Of a stretch of 64,000 nt of DNA, positions 7,849-14,920 are shown piece after piece. The notes beneath the pieces are model-generated. The model was not told where the DNA came from. It did not search any database and saw only the letters and a program-made list of their open reading frames with translations. Origin of the DNA: Streptomyces fagopyri (GTDB taxonomy: Bacteria; Actinomycetota; Actinomycetes; Streptomycetales; Streptomycetaceae); NCBI RefSeq assembly GCF_009498275.1, contig NZ_CP045643.1, positions 7,998,001-8,062,000 on the forward strand, read 5' to 3'. Position 1 is the stretch's first letter. Each line of letters begins with the position of its first letter. The position numbers and the translations under genes were made by a program.

Positions 7849-8745
7849 ATGAATGAGAAGGAAAAAGTAACGCTTGCGGCCGCTGTAGTGGGCGGCTATG
7901 TGCTGGGGCGAACGAAGAAGGGGCGGCTGGCGCTGTCCATCGCGACCTACCTGGCGGGTCGGCGATTCGGTCTTGAACCTCGCCAGATCGCAGCCGAGGG
8001 GATGCGAAGGCTGGGGGAGATCCCCCAGTTCGCCGAACTGCAGGAGCAGTTGCGCGGAGAAGTACTCGAAGCAGGGCGGAAGGCGGTGGCCGCCGCCGCT
8101 GACCGGGGAATGAGCACGCTGGCGGACGCCATCAGCGACCGCACGGCACGCCTCGGTGAGATCGCGGGCGAGGACGAGGACGAGGACGAGGAGGAGTACG
8201 CGCCGGAAGACGAGGAGGAAGAGGAAGAGGAGCAGCAGCCAGAAGCCGAGTACGACGAGGACGAGTACGAGGAGGAAGAGGAGCCGGAGGCCGAGTACGA
8301 AGAAGAGGGAGCGGAGGACGAGGAGGACGAGGAGGAAGAGGAGGAAGAGGAGGAGGAAGAGCCCGAAGAAGAGCCGGAAGAGGCTCCGAGGCCTCAGCGG
8401 CACCGTCGCAGTTCGCCCCGGTCCCGTAGGGCTTCCGCACCGACGCCCCCCAAGAAGGCCACTCCCAGCCGTGCGGAGAAGGGCCGGTCGGCCAAGTCCG
8501 CGCCGCGAAAGCCCGCCCCGCCGAAGACCGCTCCGGCGAAGAAGACGGCGGCGAAGAAGTCGGCGCCCGCCAAGAAGACGGCTCCGGCGAAGAAGACGGC
8601 GGCGAAGAAGTCGGCGCCCGCCAAGAAGACGGCTCCGGCGAAGAAGACGGCGGCGAAGAAGACGGCGCCCGCCAAGAAGACCGCGGCCGGGAAGACCACG
8701 TCGTCGAAGCGGGCGGCATCCAAGCGTGCCGGTCGGCGGAGGTAG
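7849..8745 (+). CDS. gvpY: Gas vesicle cluster protein GvpY, polyampholyte
   Basis: This 298-residue protein has three parts. Residues 1-100 form an ordered helical region (VVGGYVLGRTKKGRLALSIA, then FAELQEQLRGEVLEAGRKAV). About 100-180 is almost pure Glu/Asp. About 185-298 is basic Ala-Pro-Lys sequence with 17-residue repeats like histone H1 or AlgP tails. It occupies the position of gvpY in the Streptomyces coelicolor cluster. No enzymatic motif is seen. It may be a scaffold or phase-separating protein for assembly, which is inference. The ATG at 7849 begins after an AAGGGG site. Confidence 0.82.
   Translation: MNEKEKVTLAAAVVGGYVLGRTKKGRLALSIATYLAGRRFGLEPRQIAAEGMRRLGEIPQFAELQEQLRGEVLEAGRKAVAAAADRGMSTLADAISDRTARLGEIAGEDEDEDEEEYAPEDEEEEEEEQQPEAEYDEDEYEEEEEPEAEYEEEGAEDEEDEEEEEEEEEEEPEEEPEEAPRPQRHRRSSPRSRRASAPTPPKKATPSRAEKGRSAKSAPRKPAPPKTAPAKKTAAKKSAPAKKTAPAKKTAAKKSAPAKKTAPAKKTAAKKTAPAKKTAAGKTTSSKRAASKRAGRRR
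8530..8682 (+). repeat. Three 51-bp tandem repeats inside gvpY
   Basis: Units at 8530-8580, 8581-8631 and 8632-8682. The first two are identical and the third differs at a few bases. Each encodes APAKKTAAKKSAPAKKT or a close variant, in frame. Repeat number could vary by slippage without breaking the frame. Confidence 0.9.
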
Positions 8746-8751
8746 GCGGTC

Positions 8752-9855
8752 ATGGCCAAGACGGAGAAAGACCAACCCGCGGAGGAGACTTCCGGTGTGG
8801 ATCAGCTCCGCGGCGAGCTGACCAAGTTCCTCTCCGCGCAGGTGGAGCACCTTGCCGAGAAAGCCGGCGAGAAGCTGACGGACGTCACCGGCAAACTCTC
8901 CGAATCAGCTGAGACGGGCTCACTGCCCGCCATCGGATCCCGCGTCCTGCAAGGTGAATCGCCGCTCAAGGCATTCGTCTCGGAAAAGGCCAAGGGCGTC
9001 AAGGACAACGTCGTGGGCAAGGTGAAGGACGCCTTCGGTGGTGGAAAGGGGAAGCGTAAGTCCAGCGGCGGCAAGGTCATGAACATCATCGAGGTTCTCG
9101 ATGTGGGAGTGCCGCTGCGGGACGCTTACGACTACTGGACTCAGTACGACCATTTCAGCAGCTTCGCCAAGGGTGTTCGGGACGTCTCGAAGAGCGACGA
9201 GGTCGGAAGCGACTGGAAGGTCAAGGTCGGCCCCTCCTCTCGCAGCTTCAAGGCGACCGTCCAGGAACAGATCCCCGACGACCGCATCGTCTGGACTTCC
9301 GAGGGAGCCAAGGGCACCACTCGCGGAGCGGTCAGCTTCCATGAACTGGGGCCGACCCTGACCCGCATCGTCCTGGTCGTCGAGTACTACCCTTCAGGAT
9401 TCTTCGAGAAGACCGGCAACCTGTGGAGGGCCCAAGGGCGCCGCATGCGACTGGACTTCAAGAACTTCCAGCGATACGTCACGCTCACCAACGAGGAGCC
9501 CGAAGGGTGGCGGGGCGAAATCCGCGACGGCGAAGTCGTCGTGTCGCACGAGGACGCCGTCGAAGAGGAGGAGGCCGAGCAGGAGGAGTCCGAGAACGGC
9601 GAATTCGATGGCGACGACGAGGACGGCTCCGGGGAAAGCGCTGACTCCGCGTACGAGGACGAAGACGAAGGCGCCTACGAGGACGAACCCGAGGCCGAGG
9701 AGGAAGAGGGTCCAGAGGACGAGGAAGCCGAAGACGGATACGAGGACGAAGAGGAGGACGCCGAAGAGGAGGACGAGGACGCCGAGGACGCCGAGGACGC
9801 CGAGGAGGACGAGAAGGCGTCCAGGAAGCCACGGCAGAGGCGACGCCGTGACTGA
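8752..9855 (+). CDS. gvpZ: Gas vesicle cluster protein GvpZ, SRPBCC domain with acidic tail
   Basis: This 367-residue protein has an Ala/Lys/Glu helical N-terminus (1-100), a SRPBCC/polyketide cyclase-like domain at about 102-245 (IIEVLDVGVPLRDAYDYWTQ, VQEQIPDDRIVWTSEGA, RLDFKNFQRYV) and an Asp/Glu-rich tail of about 105 residues. It matches gvpZ in position and layout. SRPBCC domains bind hydrophobic ligands; the ligand here is unknown. GGAGG lies nine bases before the ATG and overlaps the end of gvpY. A stand-alone paralogue of the domain lies at 14489-14920. Confidence 0.85.
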   Translation: MAKTEKDQPAEETSGVDQLRGELTKFLSAQVEHLAEKAGEKLTDVTGKLSESAETGSLPAIGSRVLQGESPLKAFVSEKAKGVKDNVVGKVKDAFGGGKGKRKSSGGKVMNIIEVLDVGVPLRDAYDYWTQYDHFSSFAKGVRDVSKSDEVGSDWKVKVGPSSRSFKATVQEQIPDDRIVWTSEGAKGTTRGAVSFHELGPTLTRIVLVVEYYPSGFFEKTGNLWRAQGRRMRLDFKNFQRYVTLTNEEPEGWRGEIRDGEVVVSHEDAVEEEEAEQEESENGEFDGDDEDGSGESADSAYEDEDEGAYEDEPEAEEEEGPEDEEAEDGYEDEEEDAEEEDEDAEDAEDAEEDEKASRKPRQRRRRD

Positions 9856-10183
9856 CGTCGACTTCCGGCAGAGTTCCTATCCGGTCCCCGGCCCTCAGAC
9901 CACCAACCTTGCCGACATTCTGGAACGCGTTCTCGACAAGGGGATCGTGATCGCCGGAGACATCAAGGTCGACCTCCTTGACATCGAGCTGCTCACCATC
10001 AGGATCCGACTCTTCGTGGCCTCCGTGGATACGGCGAAGAAGGCCGGAATCGACTGGTGGGAGAACGATCCGGCGCTCAGCTCACGTGCCTCGCGCAACG
10101 CTTTGAAGGACGAGAATCGTGCCTTGCGGCAGCGCGTGGAGCAGCTTGAGTCCCAGACCCCGGACGAAGCGTCGGAGAAGTGA
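9848..10183 (+). CDS. gvpJ: Gas vesicle protein GvpJ (GvpA family)
   Basis: This 111-residue GvpA-fold protein contains NLADILERVLDKGIVIAGDI, KVDLLDIELLTIRIRLFVAS and VDTAKKAGIDWW, then a charged coiled-coil end. GvpJ-type paralogues are minor proteins, thought to help nucleate or cap the shell. I place the start at GTG 9848, overlapping the gvpZ stop by 8 bases; a longer frame upstream is the shadow of the acidic gvpZ tail. Confidence 0.9.
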   Translation: MTDVDFRQSSYPVPGPQTTNLADILERVLDKGIVIAGDIKVDLLDIELLTIRIRLFVASVDTAKKAGIDWWENDPALSSRASRNALKDENRALRQRVEQLESQTPDEASEK

Positions 10184-10247
10184 ACCCGCACAGACGATCC
10201 CACCCCAGCCGGCGAGGACCAACGAGGACCAAGGAGAACGGACGAAA

Positions 10248-11051
10248 ATGACGGAGCGCGGGTCTGAGCGTTCGGACGCCAACGCCACGTACGTGTTCGC
10301 TGTCTGCTGGAATCCGGACCCGTCGGCCTTCCACGGGCTGTCAGGTGTCACCGACGCGGCACCCGTACGCATACTGCCACTGGAGAAACTCACGGCGATC
10401 GTCCAGACGGTCAGAGCCTGCGATTTCACCGACGAAGCCTGGCAGGTGCGCCTGACCGACCGGCGGGAGCTGGAACGCTACGCCCGGGCCCACCACGATG
10501 TCGTCACCGCGGCTGCTTCGTCCTGTCCGACTGTTCCGGTGCCGATGGCCACGGTGTATCACGGTGAGCAGAGGGCGAGCGAGGCGCTCGGCCGAGAGTC
10601 GGACCGGTTCCACGCCGCGCTCGAGCGCATCGCGCACCACGCCGAGTGGGGTGTCAAGGTGTACGCGCCGCCGCCCCCCGTGGACGACTCGATCCGCGCC
10701 GCCACCCCGAGCCCGGGACTGCGCCCGGCACCAGGAGCCGGCCTCGCGTACCTCGACCGCAAGCGGGGTGTGCAGGAGCGCCGCGAACGGAGTCGGCACG
10801 AAGCGCTGCAAGCGGCCGAGAAGGTGGATTCCGAGGTCGGGCTCCTTGCTGCGGCGTCTCGGAGGTTGCGCCCTCACGAGCCGCGACTCTCCGGAGAACA
10901 ACGTAGCCAGATCCTCAACGCAACGTATCTGGTCGCTGATCACCGCGTCGAAGAGCTCGCTGAGCTGACACGGTCGTTGAGTGGACGGACCGGGTTGCAC
11001 ATCGATCTGTCGGGACCGTGGGTGCCCTACTCATTCGTCGGTGAGGTGTAG
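10248..11051 (+). CDS. gvpL: Gas vesicle protein GvpL (GvpL/GvpF family)
   Basis: This 267-residue protein is the second GvpL/GvpF member: ATYVFAVCWNPDP near the start, SSCPTVPVPMATVYHGEQ in place of the GvpF PMRFG motif, WGVKVYAPPP, and LHIDLSGPWVPYSFV at the end. GvpL binds several other Gvp proteins and is proposed to organise the assembly complex. The ATG at 10248 has AAGGAG eleven bases upstream. A 64-base gap after gvpJ is the widest inside the cluster before the IS. Confidence 0.9.
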   Translation: MTERGSERSDANATYVFAVCWNPDPSAFHGLSGVTDAAPVRILPLEKLTAIVQTVRACDFTDEAWQVRLTDRRELERYARAHHDVVTAAASSCPTVPVPMATVYHGEQRASEALGRESDRFHAALERIAHHAEWGVKVYAPPPPVDDSIRAATPSPGLRPAPGAGLAYLDRKRGVQERRERSRHEALQAAEKVDSEVGLLAAASRRLRPHEPRLSGEQRSQILNATYLVADHRVEELAELTRSLSGRTGLHIDLSGPWVPYSFVGEV

Positions 11052-11054
11052 ACC

Positions 11055-11282
11055 ATGACGCACGACGTGGTGCCCTGGGACGATCCCGGACCACTGAGCG
11101 GCCCCATCGGTGTGCCTCTCGTCGACTTGCTGGACCGAGTCCTGGCGACCGGAGTCGTCATCAGCGGCGATCTGGTCATCGCTATCGCCGACGTCCCACT
11201 GGTGCGATTGTCGCTGCACGCCCTGTTGTCGTCCGTCAATGAACGTGTTCCGGCGCCCTGGAGCGACGGAGGGTCCCTGTGA
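11055..11282 (+). CDS. gvpS: Gas vesicle protein GvpS (GvpA family)
   Basis: This 75-residue protein is the third GvpA-fold member: VPLVDLLDRVLATGVVISGD, LVIAIADVPLVRLSLHALLS. It lacks the long tails of the other two. It is presumably a minor shell or nucleation component. The gene starts three bases after gvpL and overlaps gvpK by four bases (GTGA), so both are probably co-translated. Confidence 0.88.
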   Translation: MTHDVVPWDDPGPLSGPIGVPLVDLLDRVLATGVVISGDLVIAIADVPLVRLSLHALLSSVNERVPAPWSDGGSL

Positions 11283-11557
11283 CCGGGTCCCGGCTCGACC
11301 TTGACTCCGACGAGATGGGACGGGACCTTGTCTGCCTGGTACTCACCGTGGTCGAACTCCTCAGGCAGTTGATGGAGCGACAGGCGATCCGACGTGTCGA
11401 ACAGGGCGACCTCAACGAGACGCAGGTCGACGAGATCGGGACCACCCTGATGATGCTCGATCAGCGGATGACGGAACTGTGCGAGCAGCACGGACTGCGA
11501 CCGGAGGATCTCAACCTGGATCTCGGGCCGCTCGGGACGCTACTGCCGCGGAGCTAA
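11279..11557 (+). CDS. gvpK: Gas vesicle protein GvpK
   Basis: This 92-residue protein shows the GvpK pattern: RLDLDSDEMGRDLVCLVLTV, VELLRQLMERQAIRRVEQGD, then LMMLDQRMTELCEQHGL. GvpK is an essential minor component of unknown detailed role. It is the last gvp gene. Its TAA stop is built from the TA target bases plus the first base of the inserted IS element; before insertion the codon would have read TAG, so the protein is unaffected. Any native terminator is now 1.5 kb away. Confidence 0.9.
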   Translation: MTGSRLDLDSDEMGRDLVCLVLTVVELLRQLMERQAIRRVEQGDLNETQVDEIGTTLMMLDQRMTELCEQHGLRPEDLNLDLGPLGTLLPRS

Positions 11558-11580
11558 GGGTTGTCCCGCAAAGATCTTGA
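11557..11580 (+). repeat. Left terminal inverted repeat of the IS
   Basis: It begins AGGGTTGTCCCGCAAAG and matches the reverse complement of 13073-13096 at 23 of 24 positions. The identity extends four bases outwards on both sides through the CTAG-type target. Confidence 0.9.
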
Positions 11581-11620
11581 AGCCGCCTCGGGCATGGTGG
11601 CCGCCTTGCGACTGGCTTGC

Positions 11621-12437
11621 CTATCCGGCGAGGGCGAGGTTGTGCATCCGGGCGATGCCGAGCATGGCGTGGTGGACGCCGTCGCCCTTGAGGCGGCAGT
11701 CGCGGAGGATCTTCCAGGTCTTCATGCGGGCGAAGACGTGCTCGACGCGGGCGCGGACCTGCTTGTGGAACCGGTTGTGTTCCTCCTTCCAGTCCGGGAG
11801 TTCGGTCTGGCCGCGCTTCCGGCGGTGCGGGATGACGAGTCCGGTGCCCGGGTAACCGCCGTCGGCGATCGTGAGGGTCTTGCCGACGGCGGCCTTAGCT
11901 CCGGATTCCTCCCATGCCTTGCAGTCGTTGCGGTTCCCGGCGAGCGGCCGGCCGACCACGACGATCAGGCGGGTGTCGGCGTCGATGACGACCTGGTGGT
12001 TGGTGGAATACCGGTAGTTCTTGGACCGCTCGGCGATGGTGTGGTCGGCGGGTGGGGACCAGGGTGCCGTCCACGATGAGCACGGTGTCCTTGGCGAACC
12101 GCTTGCGGGGCTGGAGAGCGAGCAGGGGGCCGAGGTGGTTGATGACTCGGCCGGCCGTCGACTTCGATACGCCGAACAGCGGAGCGAGTTGCCGCAACGT
12201 CAGATTGGTGCGCCAGTAGGCCGTGACCAGCAAGACCCGGTCCTCCAGCGGCAGACTCCACGGCCTGCCTCGGTGTACCCCATCTGCTCCATCACGCCGC
12301 AGCGTGGTCAGCAGTTTGCCGAAGCAGCGCGGGCTCAGCCCCGCGAACGGGGTTATCCAGGACGGCTCCGATGCCGTGATCACACTCGCCACATCATGAT
12401 CATCACTCAGGCCGGCCCAATGCCGAGACAATCCCAC
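11621..12437 (-). pseudogene. IS5 family DDE transposase, frameshifted
   Basis: The N-terminal part (from GTG 12437) reads GLSRHWAGLSDDHDVASVIT, an HTH region, then LLVTAYWRTNLTLRQLAPLF and VLIVDGTLVPTR. Near 12048 the frame must shift by +1 to continue as DHTIAERSKNYRYSTNHQVV, IADGGYPGTG and HVFARMKTWKILRDCRLKGD. The DDE residues are thus split over two frames: Asp of VDGT in the first, later Asp (IADGG) and Glu (VEHVF) in the second. Some IS5 groups use programmed frameshifting, so it may still be active. The absence of an obvious slippery run favours decay or a base error. Confidence 0.8.
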
Positions 12438-12485
12438 AGTTACGCTGATCGGGGCAGTCCACAGTGCGCAAGACCGGGGGAAACC

Positions 12486-13034
12486 GTGAACCGACCACTG
12501 CTGTTCCTTGACGTGGACGGGCCGCTCAACCCGTACGCGGCTAAGCCAGAGAGACGTCCCGACGGCTACACCACACTCAGAGTCCCCCGGAACGACGCCC
12601 ATCAGGACGACAGAGGCCTCTCGTCCCGACGACCCCTGCGAGTCTGGCTCAACCCAGAGCACGGACCAATCCTGCTCCAGCTCGGCTTCGAGCTGTGCTG
12701 GGCCACCACATGGATGGACGACGCCAACCGGTGGATCGCACCGGTCCTGGGCCTTCCAGAACTTCCCTTCGTGGACTTCGGCGACGTCCTACTCCGAGAA
12801 CGCCCTGATGGAGTCCACTGGAAGACCGGGCCGCTGGTGGACTACGCAGGTGGCCGTCCTTTCGCCTGGGTGGACGACGAGCAAAGCGGGCTGGATCAGA
12901 CCTACGTGCTTGCCCACCACCAAGGTGTCGGGCTCCTGCACCACGTCAATCCGCGGATCGGCCTACGGGAGAACGACTTCCACGCGCTCGCCGACTTCGC
13001 CCTGTCCCTGGACACCTCACGAACCACCGGGTGA
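12486..13034 (+). CDS. HAD domain protein, passenger in the IS
   Basis: This 182-residue protein begins VNRPLLFLDVDGPLNPYAAK. FLDVDG is HAD motif I, with the nucleophile and acid/base Asp pair. WATTWMDDANRWIAPVLGLP (about residues 70-90) occupies the usual cap/motif II area, and FAWVDDEQSGLD has the double Asp of motif IV. Such short HAD proteins are common in Streptomyces, with unknown substrates. GTG at 12486 follows a GGGGGA site, and the gene is divergent from the transposase by about 50 bases. It lies wholly between the inverted ends and ends 38 bases before the right one. Confidence 0.85.
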   Translation: MNRPLLFLDVDGPLNPYAAKPERRPDGYTTLRVPRNDAHQDDRGLSSRRPLRVWLNPEHGPILLQLGFELCWATTWMDDANRWIAPVLGLPELPFVDFGDVLLRERPDGVHWKTGPLVDYAGGRPFAWVDDEQSGLDQTYVLAHHQGVGLLHHVNPRIGLRENDFHALADFALSLDTSRTTG

Positions 13035-13072
13035 GCACTTCGCCAGCTCTTCCGGCTGCTTCGCACTCCGAG

Positions 13073-13096
13073 TCAAGATCTTTGCGGGACAGCCCT
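13073..13096 (-). repeat. Right terminal inverted repeat of the IS
   Basis: This is the reverse complement of the left end with one mismatch (position 5 of the element end). It is followed by TA and then host sequence that resumes after the gvpK stop. Confidence 0.9.
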
Positions 13097-13117
13097 TAGC
13101 CGCAATCCGACTCTGGC

Positions 13118-13137
13118 TCCAAGCGTGATTCGCTGGA
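13118..13137. terminator. Hairpin between the IS and imm7
   Basis: Arms TCCAAGCG and CGCTGGA pair around TGATT with one bulged base. The hairpin sits just past the imm7 stop on the minus strand. Before the IS inserted it would also have lain about 20 bases after gvpK, so it may be a former shared terminator. There is no T-run. Confidence 0.4.
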
Positions 13138-13143
13138 GACGCC

Positions 13144-13536
13144 TCAGTCGATGCAGGGATCTTCCACTGTCGGGATACACGGAGACAGCAGCGCCTCCGT
13201 GTGCTGCGTGACCACGCCGCGAACGAGCCTGAGCACTCGTAGCTCGTTTTCGTGGCCCGGTTCTTCGTCATCGCGAACGTGGAGGAGCCCATAGGAAGCA
13301 GGGGCAACTACAGCCACATGCTCGAACAGTTCGACCACGTCAGGCGACCGGTGATTGGAGTGGCCGCCGAGGTGGATGAACGGCTCGCCGTTCATCCACC
13401 TGAGGTCAAGCAAGTACGGGCTGTCCATCTGGGCGATGCGAAGCAGAAGCTCATCGACGATCTGCCGCAGACTGGCCTCATCGTCGTCATCAGCTACGGT
13501 CTCCCTGACCGTGATCCAACCGTGGTACTCGAACAT
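13144..13536 (-). CDS. Imm7 family immunity protein
   Basis: This 130-residue acidic protein starts MFEYHGWITVRETV and continues LLLRIAQMDSPYLLDLRWMN, GEPFIHLGGHSNH and VVAPASYGLLHVRDDEEPGH. These match the Imm7 family, which neutralises polymorphic toxins in contact-dependent or secreted toxin systems. No toxin gene is beside it: its neighbours are the IS and a tiny membrane protein. It is therefore an orphan immunity gene, perhaps protecting against toxins of relatives, or a remnant of a toxin locus. Confidence 0.8.
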   Translation of the reverse strand: MFEYHGWITVRETVADDDDEASLRQIVDELLLRIAQMDSPYLLDLRWMNGEPFIHLGGHSNHRSPDVVELFEHVAVVAPASYGLLHVRDDEEPGHENELRVLRLVRGVVTQHTEALLSPCIPTVEDPCID

Positions 13537-13658
13537 CCCGTGATCGTAGTGCGATGGTCTGCTTCACAGTGCCGATCGCAGCATGATCCGCCGGACACGC
13601 CTTAGCGCTGAACGGGGAGGGCGCCTCGTCACCGGCGCCTCTCCGATCGGTCCGGGAT

Positions 13659-13814
13659 TCACCAATAGTGCCGTCGGCCGCCCACGGCGTGCCCGACACC
13701 ACCCAGAATCCACAGCACCACTCCGATGATGACCAGCACGATTCCGATGGTCCAGAGAATGCCGATGCCTGTCAGTAGCCCCACGATGAGCAGAATAACT
13801 CCGAGGATGATCAT
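13659..13814 (-). CDS. Small hydrophobic membrane protein (DUF6131-like)
   Basis: This 51-residue protein begins MIILGVILLIVGLLTGIGIL, has two membrane helices joined by a short turn, and ends GHAVGGRRHYW. Similar small proteins with a glycine-patterned helix pair and an HxxGGRRHYW-like tail are frequent in Streptomyces stress loci. The ATG at 13814 is preceded by a strong GGAGG, seven bases away, which decides the start; an upstream extension has no support. Function unknown. Confidence 0.85.
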   Translation of the reverse strand: MIILGVILLIVGLLTGIGILWTIGIVLVIIGVVLWILGGVGHAVGGRRHYW

Positions 13815-14081
13815 TTTTTCCTCCGGATGGGGAGCTGGCCCCCTCATCGCCGAGTCCCCGAGAATTCCGGCCGCAAACGCCGAGGGCATGCCGACCTACT
13901 GGGCTTCGCCGCCTCGCACGCGGGTTCAGTGACTCATCCGATTCGTGCGCCCTCCCGAGAACGATCGCCGGCCGGACACGCCAGGGGGCTGCGAGCGGAA
14001 CAGGACGAGGCATGGGGGCATAAGTGGGTGCGAGGGCTAGCTCCGTTCCTCCGTTCCGCCGTCGCTCCTGTCGGCCCTCGG

Positions 14082-14255
14082 TCAGCCCTTGACAGACCGC
14101 TTCGCGCCTTCCTTCGCACCTCGCATCATGCCCCGGGCTTCCAGAGCTGCGCCCTTCGCCGCGAGGGTTTCCTTGTGGGCCGCGTGGGCGACCTTCCGCA
14201 CCGTTTTTCCAAGGACCTGTTCGGCCTTGGCCTTGGCTCGTTCTCCGGTACTCAT
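14082..14255 (-). CDS. Small CsbD-like helical protein
   Basis: This 57-residue protein starts MSTGERAKAKAEQVLGKTVR and ends MMRGAKEGAKRSVKG. It is rich in Ala, Lys, Gly and Arg and resembles the CsbD protein at 726-902 in its opening GERAKAKAEQ and in length, but the central VVGDA segment is replaced. The ATG at 14255 has GGAGG about six bases upstream. It is probably a soluble stress protein. A tandem repeat with palindromes lies about 45-110 bases upstream and could control it. Confidence 0.75.
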   Translation of the reverse strand: MSTGERAKAKAEQVLGKTVRKVAHAAHKETLAAKGAALEARGMMRGAKEGAKRSVKG

Positions 14256-14300
14256 CCGGGTACCTCCGGGGTCTCAACTGATGGTGTGCCGTTGTGACAG

Positions 14301-14365
14301 CAGCGACGCCATATGCCCTGTAGAAACTACAAACAGCGACGCCATATGCCCTGTAGAAACTACAA
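14301..14365. repeat. 33-bp tandem repeat with a palindromic core
   Basis: Copies at 14301-14333 and 14334-14365 are identical across 32 bases. Each contains the perfect palindrome TGTAGAAACTACA and the sequence GCCATATGCC. They lie 46-110 bases upstream of the CsbD-like start at 14255, so two operator sites for a dimeric regulator are plausible. Only two copies and no spacers: not a CRISPR. Confidence 0.8.
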
Positions 14366-14488
14366 GCCTAGACCAGGGCCGTGACGTCCTGCTCGATCGG
14401 TCCCTCACTCGTCATGGCACAGAAGCCTCGGAATTCGTGGCGGACGCGAGACGAGGCCGGAGAGGGGCCGGTACTTCGGAGGCGCCGC

Positions 14489-14920
14489 TCAGACTCCTGT
14501 TTCGGGACCGCGGGATTCGATGTACTCCTTGAAGTTCTTGAGGTCGCCTGAGACGCGCCGCTTGACGAGGCCGAGCTTGTCACCGAGCTTCTCGGTGAAG
14601 CCCTGGAGGTTGTAATCCAGCCGAAGCGTGACCCTCGTCCTCACCTCATCCAGAGGATCGAAAGTGACGACTGCGGACCACGTCGGCTCGCCGACAGTCG
14701 TCCAGGCGACTCGCTCGTCAGGGATCTGCTCGGTGATCTCGGCGTTGAATTCCCGCGTGACCCCCTCGGCCTTCGTCTCCCAATGGAGGATGAAGTCGTT
14801 GACCTGGGTGACCTTCTCGACATCGTCCAAGAAGTGCGGGAACGACTCGAAATTCGTCCACTGGCTGTAAGCGACGCGGAGGGAGACGTCGACCTCGATG
14901 GACTTCTCGACCTGCGACAC
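14489..14920 (-). CDS. SRPBCC family protein, GvpZ-domain paralogue
   Basis: This 143-residue protein is one SRPBCC domain: VSQVEKSIEVDVSLRVAYSQ, FESFPHFLDDVEKVTQV, ITEQIPDERVAWTTVGEPTW, then GDLKNFKEYIESRG. The EQIPDERVAWTT and LKNFKEYI segments align closely with the GvpZ domain (EQIPDDRIVWTS, FKNFQRYV). Domains of this fold enclose a hydrophobic cavity. I take GTG at 14920 because the family begins there; ATG at 14962 is the in-frame alternative. Confidence 0.85.
   Translation of the reverse strand: MSQVEKSIEVDVSLRVAYSQWTNFESFPHFLDDVEKVTQVNDFILHWETKAEGVTREFNAEITEQIPDERVAWTTVGEPTWSAVVTFDPLDEVRTRVTLRLDYNLQGFTEKLGDKLGLVKRRVSGDLKNFKEYIESRGPETGV

Larger units (their letters stand above)
11557..13096. 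mobile_element. IS5-like insertion sequence carrying a HAD gene
   Basis: This 1540-bp element is bounded by 24-bp inverted ends differing at one base, and flanked by a TA duplication (11555-11556 and 13097-13098). The restored target reads CTAG, as preferred by several IS5 groups. It holds a leftward DDE transposase gene (11621-12437, frameshifted) and a rightward HAD-family gene (12486-13034). Typical IS5 elements of this type are under 1 kb, so the HAD gene behaves as a passenger. The insertion lies exactly at the gvpK stop. Confidence 0.85.

Noticed and set aside
14301..14365. Two-copy 33-bp repeat as a CRISPR
   Set aside because: The copies are directly adjacent without spacers, and no cas gene is present in the window.
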